NCBI RefSeq assembly: GCF_023700755.1
Contig: NZ_JAMKOJ010000008.1
Span: forward strand, 62,001-126,000
Source of the DNA: Allorhizobium sonneratiae
GTDB lineage: Bacteria > Pseudomonadota > Alphaproteobacteria > Rhizobiales > Rhizobiaceae
DNA length: 64,000 nucleotides
Reading direction: 5' to 3'
Shown: positions 1 to 9,865 of the stretch, piece by piece
Layout: every line of letters begins with the position of its first letter
Position numbering within the stretch: the stretch's first letter is position 1
Position numbers and translations under genes: made by a program
Notes under the pieces: model-generated
Seen by the model: the letters and a program-made list of their open reading frames with translations, nothing else
Database searches by the model: none
What the model was told of the DNA's origin: nothing

Positions 1-492
1 ATCCGTCGCGATCTGGCGGAACTGCGCTCCCGTAATGTCCGCGTCAGGGTGATTGGCGAGCGCACAACATTAAAGCCCGATATTCTGGCACTCCTTTGTG
101 AGGCGGAAGACAGTACCTCCGGCAATACTGGCATGACCTTGGTGATCGCCTTCAATTATGGCGCTCGCAATGAGATCACCCGGGCTGCGAAGGCTGTCCT
201 CGATGATGTCTTGTCCGGCAAACTGGCAGCTTCGTCTGTGTGTGAGCAGGAGATCGCTGCACGTCTCGATACACATGACATGCCTGATCCCGATCTCATC
301 ATCCGGACCAGCGGTGAAGAGCGGCTTTCCAATTTCCTGCTCTGGCAGGCGGCCTATGCGGAACTGATGTTCGTGCCGGAATACTGGCCTGATTTCGGCG
401 CAGAACAATTTCTGGCGGCGCTGTCACGATATTCCGCCCGCAGTCGTCGGTTTGGTGGACTCCAGCCAGCCGCGGCCGGTGCGGAGACGTAA
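1..492 (+). CDS. uppS: Undecaprenyl diphosphate synthase (isoprenyl transferase), 5' part missing
   Basis: This is the C-terminal part of a cis-prenyltransferase that adds isopentenyl units to farnesyl diphosphate to make the C55 carrier for peptidoglycan and polysaccharide synthesis. The frame is open from base 1, so the start lies outside the window; about 163 residues are visible. The family signature is clear: FNYGAR, then DPDLIIRTSGEERLSNFLLW, which holds the conserved RTSGExRxSNFLLWQ element that binds diphosphate and forms the dimer interface. Its stop is just before the cdsA start, as in most proteobacteria, where uppS and cdsA are cotranscribed. Nothing is odd apart from the window truncation. 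Confidence 0.95.
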   Translation: MRRDLAELRSRNVRVRVIGERTTLKPDILALLCEAEDSTSGNTGMTLVIAFNYGARNEITRAAKAVLDDVLSGKLAASSVCEQEIAARLDTHDMPDPDLIIRTSGEERLSNFLLWQAAYAELMFVPEYWPDFGAEQFLAALSRYSARSRRFGGLQPAAAGAET

Positions 493-496
493 TGGC

Positions 497-1336
497 ATGA
501 GCAAGGAACTGCAGCTGCGAACACTCTCATCCATCGTCATGCTGATTGTGGTTCTTATCGCCACATTCATGGGCGGTATGGCGTTCAGGCTGCTTTCCGT
601 CGTTATCGGTGTGGCGGTCTATCTCGAGTGGAGTGAGATTACCCAGAAAGACAACAGTACGCTTCGGGCCAAAACCGTTGGCTGGATGGTCATAGTGGTG
701 CTGGCTTTCAATCTTGTTTTGGGCGATTCGTCCTTTAGCCTGCCAATTCTGGGGGGCTGCGGCCTAACGCTTATTCTGCTTGCTTTGTTGCGCAAGCTGA
801 ACTGGTGGCTGCCAGGCGGCGTTTTTTATGCTGGTCTGTGCATGGTGTCACTGACCTCCATTCGAGGTGATGATGCCCTCGGCTTCGTTGCCATGCTGTT
901 TGTTTTTGTCATCGTCTGGAGTACCGATATCCTCGCCTATTTCATCGGTAGAGCCATTGGCGGACCAAAGCTTGCGCCACGTATTTCGCCCGGCAAAACC
1001 TGGTCTGGCGCCATTGCCGGTACGATTGCTGGCATTGCTGGTGGCTCTATCGTCGCATTTGGATTTTTCTCCAGTGTGGGTTGGTGGATTCCGCTGCTTT
1101 CGCTCGTTCTGTCCGTATTTTCTCAGATGGGGGATTTGTTTGAATCCTTTATCAAACGTCGCTTCGGGGTTAAGGATTCCGGTCGGCTTATTCCTGGCCA
1201 TGGCGGCGTCATGGACCGGGTGGACGGGTTGCTTGCTGCCTCCGCTGCCGCTTTTATCATTGCCTGCTTCATGGCGGCCGGCGCAGCACCTGATATGGAT
1301 TCGCTCGGCAGACTGTTCTTCGGTCTTGGCGGTTAG
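497..1336 (+). CDS. cdsA: Phosphatidate cytidylyltransferase (CDP-diacylglycerol synthase)
   Basis: An inner-membrane enzyme that makes CDP-diacylglycerol from phosphatidate and CTP, the branch point of phospholipid synthesis. The 279-residue protein is almost wholly hydrophobic with several membrane spans. Near the C-terminus it has the CdsA signature (KTWSGAIAGT, then KRRFGVKDSGRLIPGHGGVMDRVDG). An in-frame ATG exists at 452, but it lies inside uppS; the ATG at 497, four bases after the uppS stop, gives the usual N-terminus and is preferred. It lies between uppS and rseP, as in other rhizobia. Many alphaproteobacteria have dxr between cdsA and rseP; here there is only a 126-bp gap. Confidence 0.93.
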   Translation: MSKELQLRTLSSIVMLIVVLIATFMGGMAFRLLSVVIGVAVYLEWSEITQKDNSTLRAKTVGWMVIVVLAFNLVLGDSSFSLPILGGCGLTLILLALLRKLNWWLPGGVFYAGLCMVSLTSIRGDDALGFVAMLFVFVIVWSTDILAYFIGRAIGGPKLAPRISPGKTWSGAIAGTIAGIAGGSIVAFGFFSSVGWWIPLLSLVLSVFSQMGDLFESFIKRRFGVKDSGRLIPGHGGVMDRVDGLLAASAAAFIIACFMAAGAAPDMDSLGRLFFGLGG

Positions 1337-1462
1337 GAACGGACCCTGTAAGCTGGTCAGGACATTGCGATAGAGCTTATTATCGGCTTAAATATCGCCT
1401 AATGCGAAGTATGCGGTCGGGCTTATCCGGCGCAATGACAACCACAGGGCGGAACAGACACG

Positions 1463-2578
1463 ATGATTCACATGCTGACGGGATATCTGATCCCCTTTAT
1501 CGTCGTGCTGTCCCTGATTGTTTTCATTCATGAAATGGGACATTATCTGGTCGGCCGTCTGTCTGGTATCAGGGTTCTGGCCTTTTCACTGGGCTTTGGT
1601 CCGGAACTGATCGGTTTCAATGACCGGCATGGCACACGCTGGAAACTCAGCGCCATCCCGCTTGGCGGCTATGTACGGTTTTTCGGTGATGCCGATGCCG
1701 CCAGCACGACGGATGCCGAGGCCTATGCGGCGCTTTCACCGGAAGAAAAGGCGCAGACCCTGAATGGTGCGGCGCTGTGGAAACGGGCTGCCACGGTGGC
1801 CGCCGGTCCGATCTTTAATTTCCTGCTGGCGATTGCGATATTTTCCGCGACCTTCTTTCTCTACGGACGGGCCGTATCAGACCCGATTGTTGCAGAGGTG
1901 AAGGCAGACAGTGCCGCCGCAGCGGCAGGCGTTATGCCGGGGGATGTGCTCTCCGCGCTCGATGGCGAGAGGATGACGACCTTCGAGGACGTTGTGCGAT
2001 ATGTCAGCCTCCGTCCGGGCGTTCCCATTGCCGTAACGCTGAAGCGGGGCGATAAAGTCATTCATGTGACGATCACACCCCGCCCGACAGAGGTTAAGGA
2101 TCGATTCGGTAATGTCTCCGAAGTCGGCCAGATCGGGGTGATCACCACGGCCAGTGTCGGCAAGTTTCGTGTGGAAAAACTGAACCTTGGTCAATCCCTC
2201 GTCGAAGGTGCACGGCAGACTTGGTCGATTGTGACCAGCACGGTGGACTATCTGCGCGGCTTGATTGCCGGTCGCCTGAGCGCCGATGAGTTGGGTGGGC
2301 CGATTCGGGTGGCGCAGGCCTCCGGCCAGGTGGCGACGCTAGGCATTGGCGCGTTGCTGCAACTGGCGGCGGTCCTGTCCGTCTCGATTGGCATGATCAA
2401 TCTGATGCCTGTTCCGGTTCTCGATGGCGGCCACCTTATGCTTTACCTGCTGGAGGCTTTTCGCGGTAAGCCGGTCAGCGCCCGCGTTCAGGATATCGCC
2501 TTCCGGATCGGTTTTGCCATGATTCTCGGCCTGATGGTCTTTGCGACCTGGAATGATATCAGCCGTTTGATCGGCTGA
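1463..2578 (+). CDS. rseP: RIP metalloprotease RseP (site-2 protease family)
   Basis: An intramembrane zinc protease (family M50B) that cleaves anti-sigma factors or other membrane proteins. The 371-residue protein opens with a membrane segment carrying the zinc site HEMGH at residues 23-27. A PDZ domain lies roughly at residues 120-205, and the second half of the active site (NLMPVPVLDGGH) is near residue 310 in a later membrane helix. Three or four transmembrane segments fit the family. An in-frame ATG nine bases downstream is an alternative start. It sits between cdsA and bamA, a grouping conserved in many proteobacteria; the protein cut by this enzyme cannot be told from the sequence. Confidence 0.92.
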   Translation: MIHMLTGYLIPFIVVLSLIVFIHEMGHYLVGRLSGIRVLAFSLGFGPELIGFNDRHGTRWKLSAIPLGGYVRFFGDADAASTTDAEAYAALSPEEKAQTLNGAALWKRAATVAAGPIFNFLLAIAIFSATFFLYGRAVSDPIVAEVKADSAAAAAGVMPGDVLSALDGERMTTFEDVVRYVSLRPGVPIAVTLKRGDKVIHVTITPRPTEVKDRFGNVSEVGQIGVITTASVGKFRVEKLNLGQSLVEGARQTWSIVTSTVDYLRGLIAGRLSADELGGPIRVAQASGQVATLGIGALLQLAAVLSVSIGMINLMPVPVLDGGHLMLYLLEAFRGKPVSARVQDIAFRIGFAMILGLMVFATWNDISRLIG

Positions 2579-3003
2579 ATTTTACGCATTCGGCCGATAC
2601 TGGCCCGATGGTTCAGGAAACAGGTAAAAGACAGTGTAAGTGAGCCGTGGTCGCTTGAGGGATGTCATGTTTTGGGACGGTTGGCGTCCAAGGACCGTGA
2701 TGTGTTTTTGTCAGCGGATTTTTGGATAAATGCCGGTGGTTTCATGCAAAATCAAAAATTCCGCTTGCAGGCTGTCTTTTCCTTGTGCATGGAAACAGTC
2801 AGAACGTGGCTTACGCTTGCAACGGCGGCAATGGTTTGTTTACCATAATTCAACTTGGTAGTGGCGAATGGGCCACGCATCCAAATGAAGTAAATGGAAA
2901 TTAACGCGCGCACTTGCTTGTAGAGGAAAAGCGGTTAAAACCACGAACGGACCGGAGTCGGTTTCAGGACCGAGGGACAACGGAAAAAAGGTAAGAAGTT
3001 CAC
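2579..3003 (+). other. Intergenic region upstream of bamA
   Basis: A 425-bp gap between rseP and bamA. I see no convincing gene. The one short frame here (2722-2904) has no recognisable family, no good ribosome binding site and ends in low-complexity sequence. The stretch is more AT-rich than its flanks and probably holds the bamA promoter. A purine-rich GGAAAAAAGG lies about ten bases before the bamA ATG and is its likely ribosome binding site. Confidence 0.6.
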
Positions 3004-5364
3004 ATGAAGGCTGGTTCAAGATTGTTGAACGCGGTATCAGCGGTAGCGCTGTCTGCTGGTGTAGTTTCCTTGGGCGCGGGCCTCGCTGTGGTCACTTCCG
3101 CTTCTGTTGCTAATGCTGCGACAATTCAGCGGATCGAGGTTGTGGGCGCGTCCCGCGTTGGTTCTGACGCGGTAAAGTCCAACCTGACGATCAAGCCGGG
3201 CAAGGCTTTTAGCAACAGCGACATCGATGAGTCGGTCAAACGTCTTTACGAGACTGGCTTCTTCGCCAATGTGAACATTTCCGTTTCCGGTGGTGCCCTT
3301 GTCGTAAAGGTCAAGGAAAACGAGCTGGTCAATCAGGTCGTTTTCAATGGCAATCGCAAGATCAAGAGTGACAAGCTTTCCGGGATCGTAAAGACCCAGC
3401 CCCTTGGTCCGTACAGCACCGAAATGGTGAATGCCGATATTGAGCGCATCAAGCAGGCTTATGCTGCCATTGGGCGTAATGACGTCAAGGTAACGACCCA
3501 AACCTATCAGGTTTCTCCTGGGCGGGTGAATCTGGCCTTCGTCATCAATGAAGGTGATCGCACCAAGATCGCTGCGATCAATTTCAGCGGCAATCACGCT
3601 TTCAGTGATAGCCGTCTTGCTTCGGTGATGCAGACGAAAAAGTCCAATCCGCTCTCCTTCCTGACGCGCCGTGACGTCTTCAGCGAGGAGAAGCTGCATT
3701 CGGATGAGGATCTGCTGCGTCAGTTCTATTATGATCATGGTTATGCAGACTTCCGTATCCTGTCGGCTGATGCGTCGCTGAATGAGCAGACCAATGCCTA
3801 CACGATCAATATTTCTGTAGATGAGGGCCGCAGATACACCTTCGGCGATATCAATATCGAGAGCAGCGTTCCGAATATCGATGCGTCGCAGTTGAAGTCG
3901 CAGCTTCTGACGTCGAAGGGTGACGTCTACAACGCAAGCAAGATTCAGAAGACCATGGAAGCGCTGTCCAAGGCTGTGTCGGCCAAGGGCTATCCTTTCG
4001 TGCGCATCGTGCCGCGCGGCAATCGTGACCCGCAGACTGGCACGATTGGTGTGACCTATATGGTGGATCAGGGTGAGCGCGCCTATGTCGAGCGGATCGA
4101 AATCCGTGGCAACACCCGTACGCGCGATTATGTCATCCGTCGCGAATTCGATTTCAGCGAAGGCGATGCCTTCAACCAGGAAATGATTGCTCGCGCCAAG
4201 CGCAGGCTTGAAGCTCTGGGCTATTTCAGCTCGGTCAATATCACGACGAAACAGGGCAGTGCGCCGGACCGCGTTATTGTCGTCGTGAATGTTGAAGATC
4301 AGCCGACGGGCTCATTCGGTATCGGTGCTGGTTATTCTGTTGGCGGTTCGGGTCTTATTCTCGAAGCATCGGTGGAAGAAAAGAACTTCCTTGGTCGCGG
4401 TCAGTATATCCGTGTTGCAGCGGGTGCTGGTACGGACGACAGTCAGACCTACAACTTGTCCTTCACCGAGCCCTATTTCCTCGGTTACCGTCTTGCGGTC
4501 GGCTTCGATCTGTTCAAGAGCACGACCAGCAGCAATGATTATTATAAGTACGACGAGCAGGGTGGCACTTTCCGTGTGACTGCGCCCATCACGGATGAGC
4601 TGGCGACCACCTTCCGTTACACCTATAAGCAGATCAAGTATCGCAATAACGGTGCCTTCGGCGCTGATGGAATTGCAGGTACGTCTGATGACACCATGTC
4701 GCAGACCTATATCGATCTGATCGAGGGTAGCCCGTGGACGGTCTCGTCTGTGTCGCAGTCCTTGACTTATAATACGCTCGACAGTCAGACGATGCCGCAT
4801 GAGGGCATTTACGCCACTGTGACTCAGGAATATGCCGGTCTCGGCGGTGATTCGAACTACTATAAGTTGTTCGGCAAGGCCCGCTATTACAAGACCTTGT
4901 CGGATCAACAAGACATCATCGGCTCCTTGTCGATCGGTGGCGGTCATGTGTTCTCGACCGGTGACGGCCTGCATGTCTTCGACCAGTTCCAGCTTGGTGG
5001 CACGCAGGTGCGTGGTTTCGAAAACAATGGTATCGGTCCGCGTACGGTCAAGGATGGCGATGCGCTTGGCGGTACGACGTATATCACCGCCTCTGCCGAA
5101 GCCACTGCTCCGTTCCCGGGTATCTCTCAGGATATCGGTCTGCGGCTTGCCGTATTTTCGGATGCTGGAACACTTTACGGGTCTGACGTATCGGATCCGA
5201 GTGGTGTAGAAGGTAATTCCATGTCGTGGCGGGCTTCTGTCGGTGCTGGCGTCGTTTGGGCGTCTCCTTTCGGTCCCCTGCGTTTCGATTTTGCACAGCC
5301 GGTTGTAAAAGAAAGCTATGACAAGGTGCAGCAGTTCAGATTCTCCATTGCGAACCAGTTCTGA
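3004..5364 (+). CDS. bamA: Outer membrane protein assembly factor BamA (Omp85)
   Basis: The core of the BAM machine, which folds and inserts beta-barrel proteins into the outer membrane. The 786-residue protein has a Sec signal peptide, likely cut after VANA at about residue 38. About five POTRA repeats follow to roughly residue 430 (for example VDQGERAYVERIEIRGN). The rest is a C-terminal 16-strand barrel ending in the typical aromatic signal RFSIANQF. Length and layout match the family. It heads a tight block of lipid A genes, so proteins and lipids of the outer membrane are made from one locus. The product is essential in studied Gram-negative bacteria. Confidence 0.96.
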   Translation: MKAGSRLLNAVSAVALSAGVVSLGAGLAVVTSASVANAATIQRIEVVGASRVGSDAVKSNLTIKPGKAFSNSDIDESVKRLYETGFFANVNISVSGGALVVKVKENELVNQVVFNGNRKIKSDKLSGIVKTQPLGPYSTEMVNADIERIKQAYAAIGRNDVKVTTQTYQVSPGRVNLAFVINEGDRTKIAAINFSGNHAFSDSRLASVMQTKKSNPLSFLTRRDVFSEEKLHSDEDLLRQFYYDHGYADFRILSADASLNEQTNAYTINISVDEGRRYTFGDINIESSVPNIDASQLKSQLLTSKGDVYNASKIQKTMEALSKAVSAKGYPFVRIVPRGNRDPQTGTIGVTYMVDQGERAYVERIEIRGNTRTRDYVIRREFDFSEGDAFNQEMIARAKRRLEALGYFSSVNITTKQGSAPDRVIVVVNVEDQPTGSFGIGAGYSVGGSGLILEASVEEKNFLGRGQYIRVAAGAGTDDSQTYNLSFTEPYFLGYRLAVGFDLFKSTTSSNDYYKYDEQGGTFRVTAPITDELATTFRYTYKQIKYRNNGAFGADGIAGTSDDTMSQTYIDLIEGSPWTVSSVSQSLTYNTLDSQTMPHEGIYATVTQEYAGLGGDSNYYKLFGKARYYKTLSDQQDIIGSLSIGGGHVFSTGDGLHVFDQFQLGGTQVRGFENNGIGPRTVKDGDALGGTTYITASAEATAPFPGISQDIGLRLAVFSDAGTLYGSDVSDPSGVEGNSMSWRASVGAGVVWASPFGPLRFDFAQPVVKESYDKVQQFRFSIANQF

Positions 5365-5415
5365 TTTCTGTAGTCGAAGCCTGAGTTGAATGGTTTCGTC
5401 CAGGATAAGAGCATA

Positions 5416-6477
5416 ATGGAGTATCATGATTTTTTTCCTCCCCATGCGGGTATTCGCCTCAGTGAACTGGCGGATCGACTTGGGGCGGAATTGATTGGAG
5501 CGGATGGGGCAGGTGATGTTGTCATCCGCTCTGTCTCCCCGGTATACAGGGCGAAGTCCTCGGACATTTGCTATATTCTCTCCCGAAAGAACAAGCAGGA
5601 ACTTGAAACCTGTCAGGCCGGTGCTGTGCTATGCGAGCCAGGTCTGCAATCGATTGTTCCAGGCCATATTCCTGTGCTGATCTGCAGCAATCCCCATGGT
5701 GCGTTTGCCTTGGCCGGACAGATTCTGCATCCTTTGGCACAAACGCCGGCCCCTGTTACCGAGGTTGCCGCCCGGCAGGTCTCATCTGCCGCCTTCGTTG
5801 ATCCATCGGCGAGACTGGAAGATGGTGTCGTGGTCGAGCCAATGGCAGTGATCGGCGCAGGCGTTGAGATTGGTGAAGGCACTCATATTGGCGCGGGTTC
5901 GGTGATCGGGCAGGGCGTCAAGATCGGGCGTCACTGCACGATCGCCGCCGGTGCCAGTATTCTGGCAGCCTATCTCGGCAATCACGTTATCATTCATAAT
6001 GGTGCAAGGATCGGGCAGGACGGTTTCGGTTATGCACCGGGCCCACGCGGCATGGTAAAAATTGTGCAGATCGGCCGGGTGATCATTCAGGACCATGTCG
6101 AGATCGGAGCGAATACGACGATCGATCGTGGGACAATGGATGATACGGTGATCGGTGAAGGCACGAAAATCGATAACCAAGTTCAGATCGGACACAATGT
6201 CAGGATCGGTCGCCATTGCGGCATTGTTGCTCAGGTTGGTATAGCCGGTAGTACGGTGATCGGTGATGGCGTGATGATTGGCGGCGGAGCGGGTATCAAT
6301 GGCCATATAACCATCGGCGACGGTGTGCAGATTGCCGCCTATAGCGGTGTTGTCGGATCTTTGCCGCCTGGCGGAAAATATGGTGGCATTCCAGCGAGAC
6401 CACTTGCGGATTTCCTGCGCGATTGCGCGGAAATCCTGAGTCGTTCGGACAGCAGGACGAAGTCGAGAAAGGGGTAG
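5416..6477 (+). CDS. lpxD: UDP-3-O-acylglucosamine N-acyltransferase
   Basis: The third step of lipid A synthesis: transfer of a 3-hydroxyacyl chain from ACP to the 2-amino group of UDP-3-O-acyl-glucosamine. The 353-residue protein has an N-terminal uridine-binding domain and a long left-handed beta-helix of hexapeptide repeats ([20 protein letters not shown] and many similar units). A TTG at 5386 is in frame, but the ATG at 5416, giving [15 protein letters not shown] with AGGATAAG upstream, matches rhizobial LpxD starts. It is followed two bases later by fabZ. The order lpxD-fabZ-lpxA is conserved across proteobacteria. Confidence 0.95.
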   Translation: MEYHDFFPPHAGIRLSELADRLGAELIGADGAGDVVIRSVSPVYRAKSSDICYILSRKNKQELETCQAGAVLCEPGLQSIVPGHIPVLICSNPHGAFALAGQILHPLAQTPAPVTEVAARQVSSAAFVDPSARLEDGVVVEPMAVIGAGVEIGEGTHIGAGSVIGQGVKIGRHCTIAAGASILAAYLGNHVIIHNGARIGQDGFGYAPGPRGMVKIVQIGRVIIQDHVEIGANTTIDRGTMDDTVIGEGTKIDNQVQIGHNVRIGRHCGIVAQVGIAGSTVIGDGVMIGGGAGINGHITIGDGVQIAAYSGVVGSLPPGGKYGGIPARPLADFLRDCAEILSRSDSRTKSRKG

Positions 6478-6479
6478 AC

Positions 6480-6944
6480 ATGACCGTTGAGAAGACTGAA
6501 TTGGGCAGTGCGGATATTGTGGAGATCATGAAACTCCTGCCGCATCGCTATCCCTTCCTGCTGGTTGACAAGATTATCGAGATCGATGGCGACAATTCTG
6601 CCATCGGCATCAAGAATGTGACAGCCAATGAACCGCATTTTACCGGTCATTTTCCCGAGCGTCCGATCATGCCGGGCGTTCTTTTGATTGAGGGCATGGC
6701 GCAGACGGCGGGGGCCATTTGCGCGCGCAATGCCGGTAATGGCGGCGATCTGGTCTACTTCATGACGATTGACAATGCCCGTTTCCGTAAGCCTGTTGTG
6801 CCGGGCGATCGTGTTGAGTTTCATGTCGTCAAGCAGAAACAGCGTGGCAATATCTGGAAATTCCATTGTGATGCCAAGGTGGATGGCGCATTGGTGGCTG
6901 AGGCCGATGTCGGGGCCATGATCGTTCGCAAGGACCAGCAATGA
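6480..6944 (+). CDS. fabZ: (3R)-hydroxyacyl-ACP dehydratase FabZ
   Basis: Dehydrates 3-hydroxyacyl-ACP in fatty acid elongation and so competes with LpxA and LpxD for the same hydroxyacyl pool. The 154-residue hotdog-fold protein carries [11 protein letters not shown] at residues 22-32 and the active-site block [20 protein letters not shown], with catalytic His57 and Glu71. The frame extends further upstream, but the ATG at 6480, just after the lpxD stop, gives the family's normal length. Its TGA overlaps the lpxA start (ATGA), pointing to translational coupling. Confidence 0.95.
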   Translation: MTVEKTELGSADIVEIMKLLPHRYPFLLVDKIIEIDGDNSAIGIKNVTANEPHFTGHFPERPIMPGVLLIEGMAQTAGAICARNAGNGGDLVYFMTIDNARFRKPVVPGDRVEFHVVKQKQRGNIWKFHCDAKVDGALVAEADVGAMIVRKDQQ

Positions 6945-7759
6945 TGGGCGCTGTTGCTGCCAGCGCGCGCATTCACCCGCTCAGCCTTGTCGAGGATGGC
7001 GCGGTGATCGGCGAGAATGTCGTGATCGGTCCCTTCTGCCACATTGGTGCGAAGGTCGTTCTGGGGGATGGCTGCGAACTGCTTTCGCATGTCGTGGTGA
7101 CCGGCAAGACCGTGATCGGCAAGAACTGCCGGATGTTTCCCAATGCTGTGATCGGGGGCGAGCCGCAGAGCATTCACCACAATGGTGAGGAAACAACGCT
7201 GACGATCGGCGATGGCTGCACCATGCGTGAAGGGGTGACGATCAATTGCGGGACGGTGGAAGGCGGCGGCCATACGGTGGTTGGCAATCGCAACCTGTTT
7301 CTGGCCAATTCCCATGTGGCGCATGATTGCCAACTCGGTGACAACATCATTCTGTCGAACAATGTGATGCTGGCCGGCCATGTCAAAATTGCTGACAGAG
7401 CCATTCTGGGTGGCGGTGCGGCGGTGCATCAGTTCACCCGCATCGGGCGTCAGGCCTTTATCGGTGGCTTGAGCGCCTGCAGTTACGATGTCATCCCTTA
7501 CGGCATGTTGAACGGCAATCCCGGTCTGCTCGGAGGCCTCAATGTTGTCGGTATGACGCGAGCCGGTATCGAGCGGGCAACGATCCATCGGGTGCGCAAG
7601 GCGTTCAAAGCGATTTTCGAGGAAGAAGGCGCCATTCGTGAACGTGCTGCTTCCCTGCGGGATGAGTTTTCTGATTGCCAGGAGGCGTTGGAAATCTTCG
7701 ATTTCATCGCAGCGGAAGGTGATCGTGCCCTGTCCTCGCCCTTCCGCGGCAAGGCCTGA
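6941..7759 (+). CDS. lpxA: Acyl-ACP--UDP-N-acetylglucosamine O-acyltransferase
   Basis: The first step of lipid A synthesis: adds a 3-hydroxyacyl chain to UDP-GlcNAc. The 272-residue protein is a hexapeptide-repeat beta-helix with a C-terminal helical part. The motif SHVAHDC ends at residue 130; its second histidine, His128, corresponds to the catalytic His125 of the E. coli enzyme. The ATG at 6941 overlaps the fabZ stop; a second ATG at 6944 is equally possible. The length is usual for the family. lpxI follows three bases downstream. Confidence 0.95.
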   Translation: MMGAVAASARIHPLSLVEDGAVIGENVVIGPFCHIGAKVVLGDGCELLSHVVVTGKTVIGKNCRMFPNAVIGGEPQSIHHNGEETTLTIGDGCTMREGVTINCGTVEGGGHTVVGNRNLFLANSHVAHDCQLGDNIILSNNVMLAGHVKIADRAILGGGAAVHQFTRIGRQAFIGGLSACSYDVIPYGMLNGNPGLLGGLNVVGMTRAGIERATIHRVRKAFKAIFEEEGAIRERAASLRDEFSDCQEALEIFDFIAAEGDRALSSPFRGKA

Positions 7760-7762
7760 GCC

Positions 7763-8611
7763 ATGGCTGGACGACTGGCGATCATTGCCGGCAACGGGTT
7801 GTTGCCGGTCTATGTCGCCGGGGCAGCGCGTGCTGCGGGTGAAGATCCCTTTATCCTGCCGCTGAAGAATGAAACGGATCGACGTTGGGACGGGTTTGAT
7901 CACGCCGTGATTGGCGTTGGCGACATGGCAGGCCTTGGCCGCTTGATCAAGCGCCATGGCATCGAGCGTGTCGTTCTATCCGGTGGTGTAAAAAAACGTC
8001 CTGCTTTCAAGGAAATACACGTCAATCTTCGATTTTTGCTGAAACTTCCCTCGGTGGTTCGCACGCTGATTTCCGGTGGTGACGATGCTGTGTTGAAAAT
8101 GGTGATCACCTTGCTTGAGGCGCAGGGCTGCCGGGTGGTCGGGGCGCATGAGATTGCACCGCAGCTTCTGGCCGAAACCGGCCCTCTGGGGGACGTTAAA
8201 CCCGGTCATGACGATTTGAGAGATATTGCGGTTGGCGTCGCAGCGGCAGAGGCGTTGGGGCGACTTGATGTCGGGCAGGGTGCGGTGGTTGTCGGCGGGC
8301 GGATTGTTGCGCTTGAGGGCGTCGAAGGCACGGATCGGATGCTGCAACGGGTGGCAGACCTTCGCGCCGAAGGCCGCATTTCTCCAAAACGACGCGGTGT
8401 GCTGGTCAAACTGGCCAAGCCGCAACAGGATGTCCGCGCCGATCTCCCGGCGATTGGTCTCTCCACAGTTGAAAATGCGGCAAAGGCCGGGCTGGCCGGC
8501 ATTGCCGTTGAGGCGGGCAGGGCGCTGCTTTTGCAGCGTGAGGACAGTCTTGACGCAGCAAACAGGGCGGGGTTGTTCATCACAGGCATCGAAGCTGGAG
8601 ACGCAAGGTGA
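7763..8611 (+). CDS. lpxI: UDP-2,3-diacylglucosamine pyrophosphatase LpxI (DUF1009)
   Basis: Hydrolyses UDP-2,3-diacylglucosamine to lipid X, taking the place that LpxH has in enterics; LpxI is the usual form in alphaproteobacteria. The 282-residue protein begins AGRLAIIAGNGLLPVYVA, typical of the N-terminal domain. The C-terminal catalytic half includes VVVGGRIVALEGVEGTDRM and GVLVKLAKPQQDVRADLP, conserved blocks of this family. The position between lpxA and lpxB supports the call. Its TGA overlaps the GTG start of lpxB. Confidence 0.93.
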   Translation: MAGRLAIIAGNGLLPVYVAGAARAAGEDPFILPLKNETDRRWDGFDHAVIGVGDMAGLGRLIKRHGIERVVLSGGVKKRPAFKEIHVNLRFLLKLPSVVRTLISGGDDAVLKMVITLLEAQGCRVVGAHEIAPQLLAETGPLGDVKPGHDDLRDIAVGVAAAEALGRLDVGQGAVVVGGRIVALEGVEGTDRMLQRVADLRAEGRISPKRRGVLVKLAKPQQDVRADLPAIGLSTVENAAKAGLAGIAVEAGRALLLQREDSLDAANRAGLFITGIEAGDAR

Positions 8612-9786
8612 GCGACAAACCTCTGACAATTGCGGTTGTGGCGGGTGAGGTCTCGGGCGATCTGCTTGGTGGAAACCTGATTGCCGGCCTGAAGCGTCTT
8701 TACGCCGGTGATATCCGGCTGATCGGTGTGGGCGGGCCTTCGCTTCAGGCGGAGGGGTTGCAGTCGCTGTTTGATTTTTCGGAATTGTCGGTGATGGGCG
8801 TGACGCAGATCCTGGCACGCCTGCCACATTTCATCCGTCGGATTGATCAGACGGCGAAAGCGATTGCTGCAGCCCGTCCCGATCTTCTGCTGATTATCGA
8901 CAGTCCCGATTTCACCCACCGCGTGGCGAAGAAGGTGCGGGCGGCTTTGCCGGGTGTGCCTGTGATTGATTATGTCTGTCCAAGCGTCTGGGCCTGGAAG
9001 GAATACCGGGCGCAGGCGATGCTCTCCTATGTCGATGCGGTTCTGGCTGTTCTGCCCTTCGAGCCTGAAGTGATGCAGCGGCTCGGCGGGCCTGCAACCC
9101 ATTTTGTCGGCCATCGATTGTCATCAGAGCTGGCGGTTCTGGCCTGCCGTTCGGCGCGGGCGCTCAGAACCGTTCCGGCGCGCGATGAGCCGAAGACGAT
9201 TTTGCTGCTGCCTGGCTCGCGCAGCGCCGAAGTGGCCGCTCATATGGCGATTTATCGCGATGTCGTGCATGATTATGTCGCGCGCAATGGCCAGACGCGT
9301 TTTGTGCTGCCGGCCGTGGCGCGGCGGGAGGCGCAGATCCGCGATGCCATGGCCGGCTGGACGGTGCTGCCCGAGATCGTGCTGGGTGAGGAGATGAAGT
9401 GGCAGGCTTTTGCCGAAGCCGATGCTGCTCTGGCCGCTTCAGGTACGGTGATCCTTGAGCTGGCGCTGGCGGGTGTGCCGATGGTTTCGACCTACAAGAC
9501 CGACTGGCTGATCAAGCTCATGCATAAGCGTATCAAGATCTGGACTGGGGCGCTTCCCAACATCATCGCCGATTATCCGATTGTGCCGGAATATCTGAAC
9601 GAACAGATCCGTGCCGGGTCGCTGATCCGCTGGATGGAGCGGCTGACCACAGACACGCCGGAGCGCCACGCCATGCTGGCCGGTTTCGAGACGGTCTGGA
9701 GCGCCATGCAGACAGAGGCTCCAGCCGGAGAGGCGGGAGCTGAAATCATTCTCTCGATGCTGCAGGCGCGCAAAACCTCTGCCTGA
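8608..9786 (+). CDS. lpxB: Lipid-A-disaccharide synthase
   Basis: A family 19 glycosyltransferase that joins lipid X to UDP-2,3-diacylglucosamine to form the lipid A disaccharide on the inner face of the inner membrane. The 392-residue protein opens with AGEVSGDLLGGNLIAGL, the family signature, and has the later conserved block LLPGSRSAEV. It starts with GTG overlapping the lpxI stop. It is the last gene of the block; the next gene is on the other strand, and I see no strong terminator in the 79 bases between them. Confidence 0.94.
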   Translation: MSDKPLTIAVVAGEVSGDLLGGNLIAGLKRLYAGDIRLIGVGGPSLQAEGLQSLFDFSELSVMGVTQILARLPHFIRRIDQTAKAIAAARPDLLLIIDSPDFTHRVAKKVRAALPGVPVIDYVCPSVWAWKEYRAQAMLSYVDAVLAVLPFEPEVMQRLGGPATHFVGHRLSSELAVLACRSARALRTVPARDEPKTILLLPGSRSAEVAAHMAIYRDVVHDYVARNGQTRFVLPAVARREAQIRDAMAGWTVLPEIVLGEEMKWQAFAEADAALAASGTVILELALAGVPMVSTYKTDWLIKLMHKRIKIWTGALPNIIADYPIVPEYLNEQIRAGSLIRWMERLTTDTPERHAMLAGFETVWSAMQTEAPAGEAGAEIILSMLQARKTSA

Positions 9787-9865
9787 TGTTTTGTGTACAG
9801 GCTTATGTCGTGTGCTCGCATCTCATGTTGGGAAAATCGTTTTCAACTATTTCCGGAGAAAGAGG

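Noticed and set aside
2722..2904. A 60-codon frame before bamA
   Set aside because: No family, no ribosome binding site, and it lies where the bamA promoter should be.
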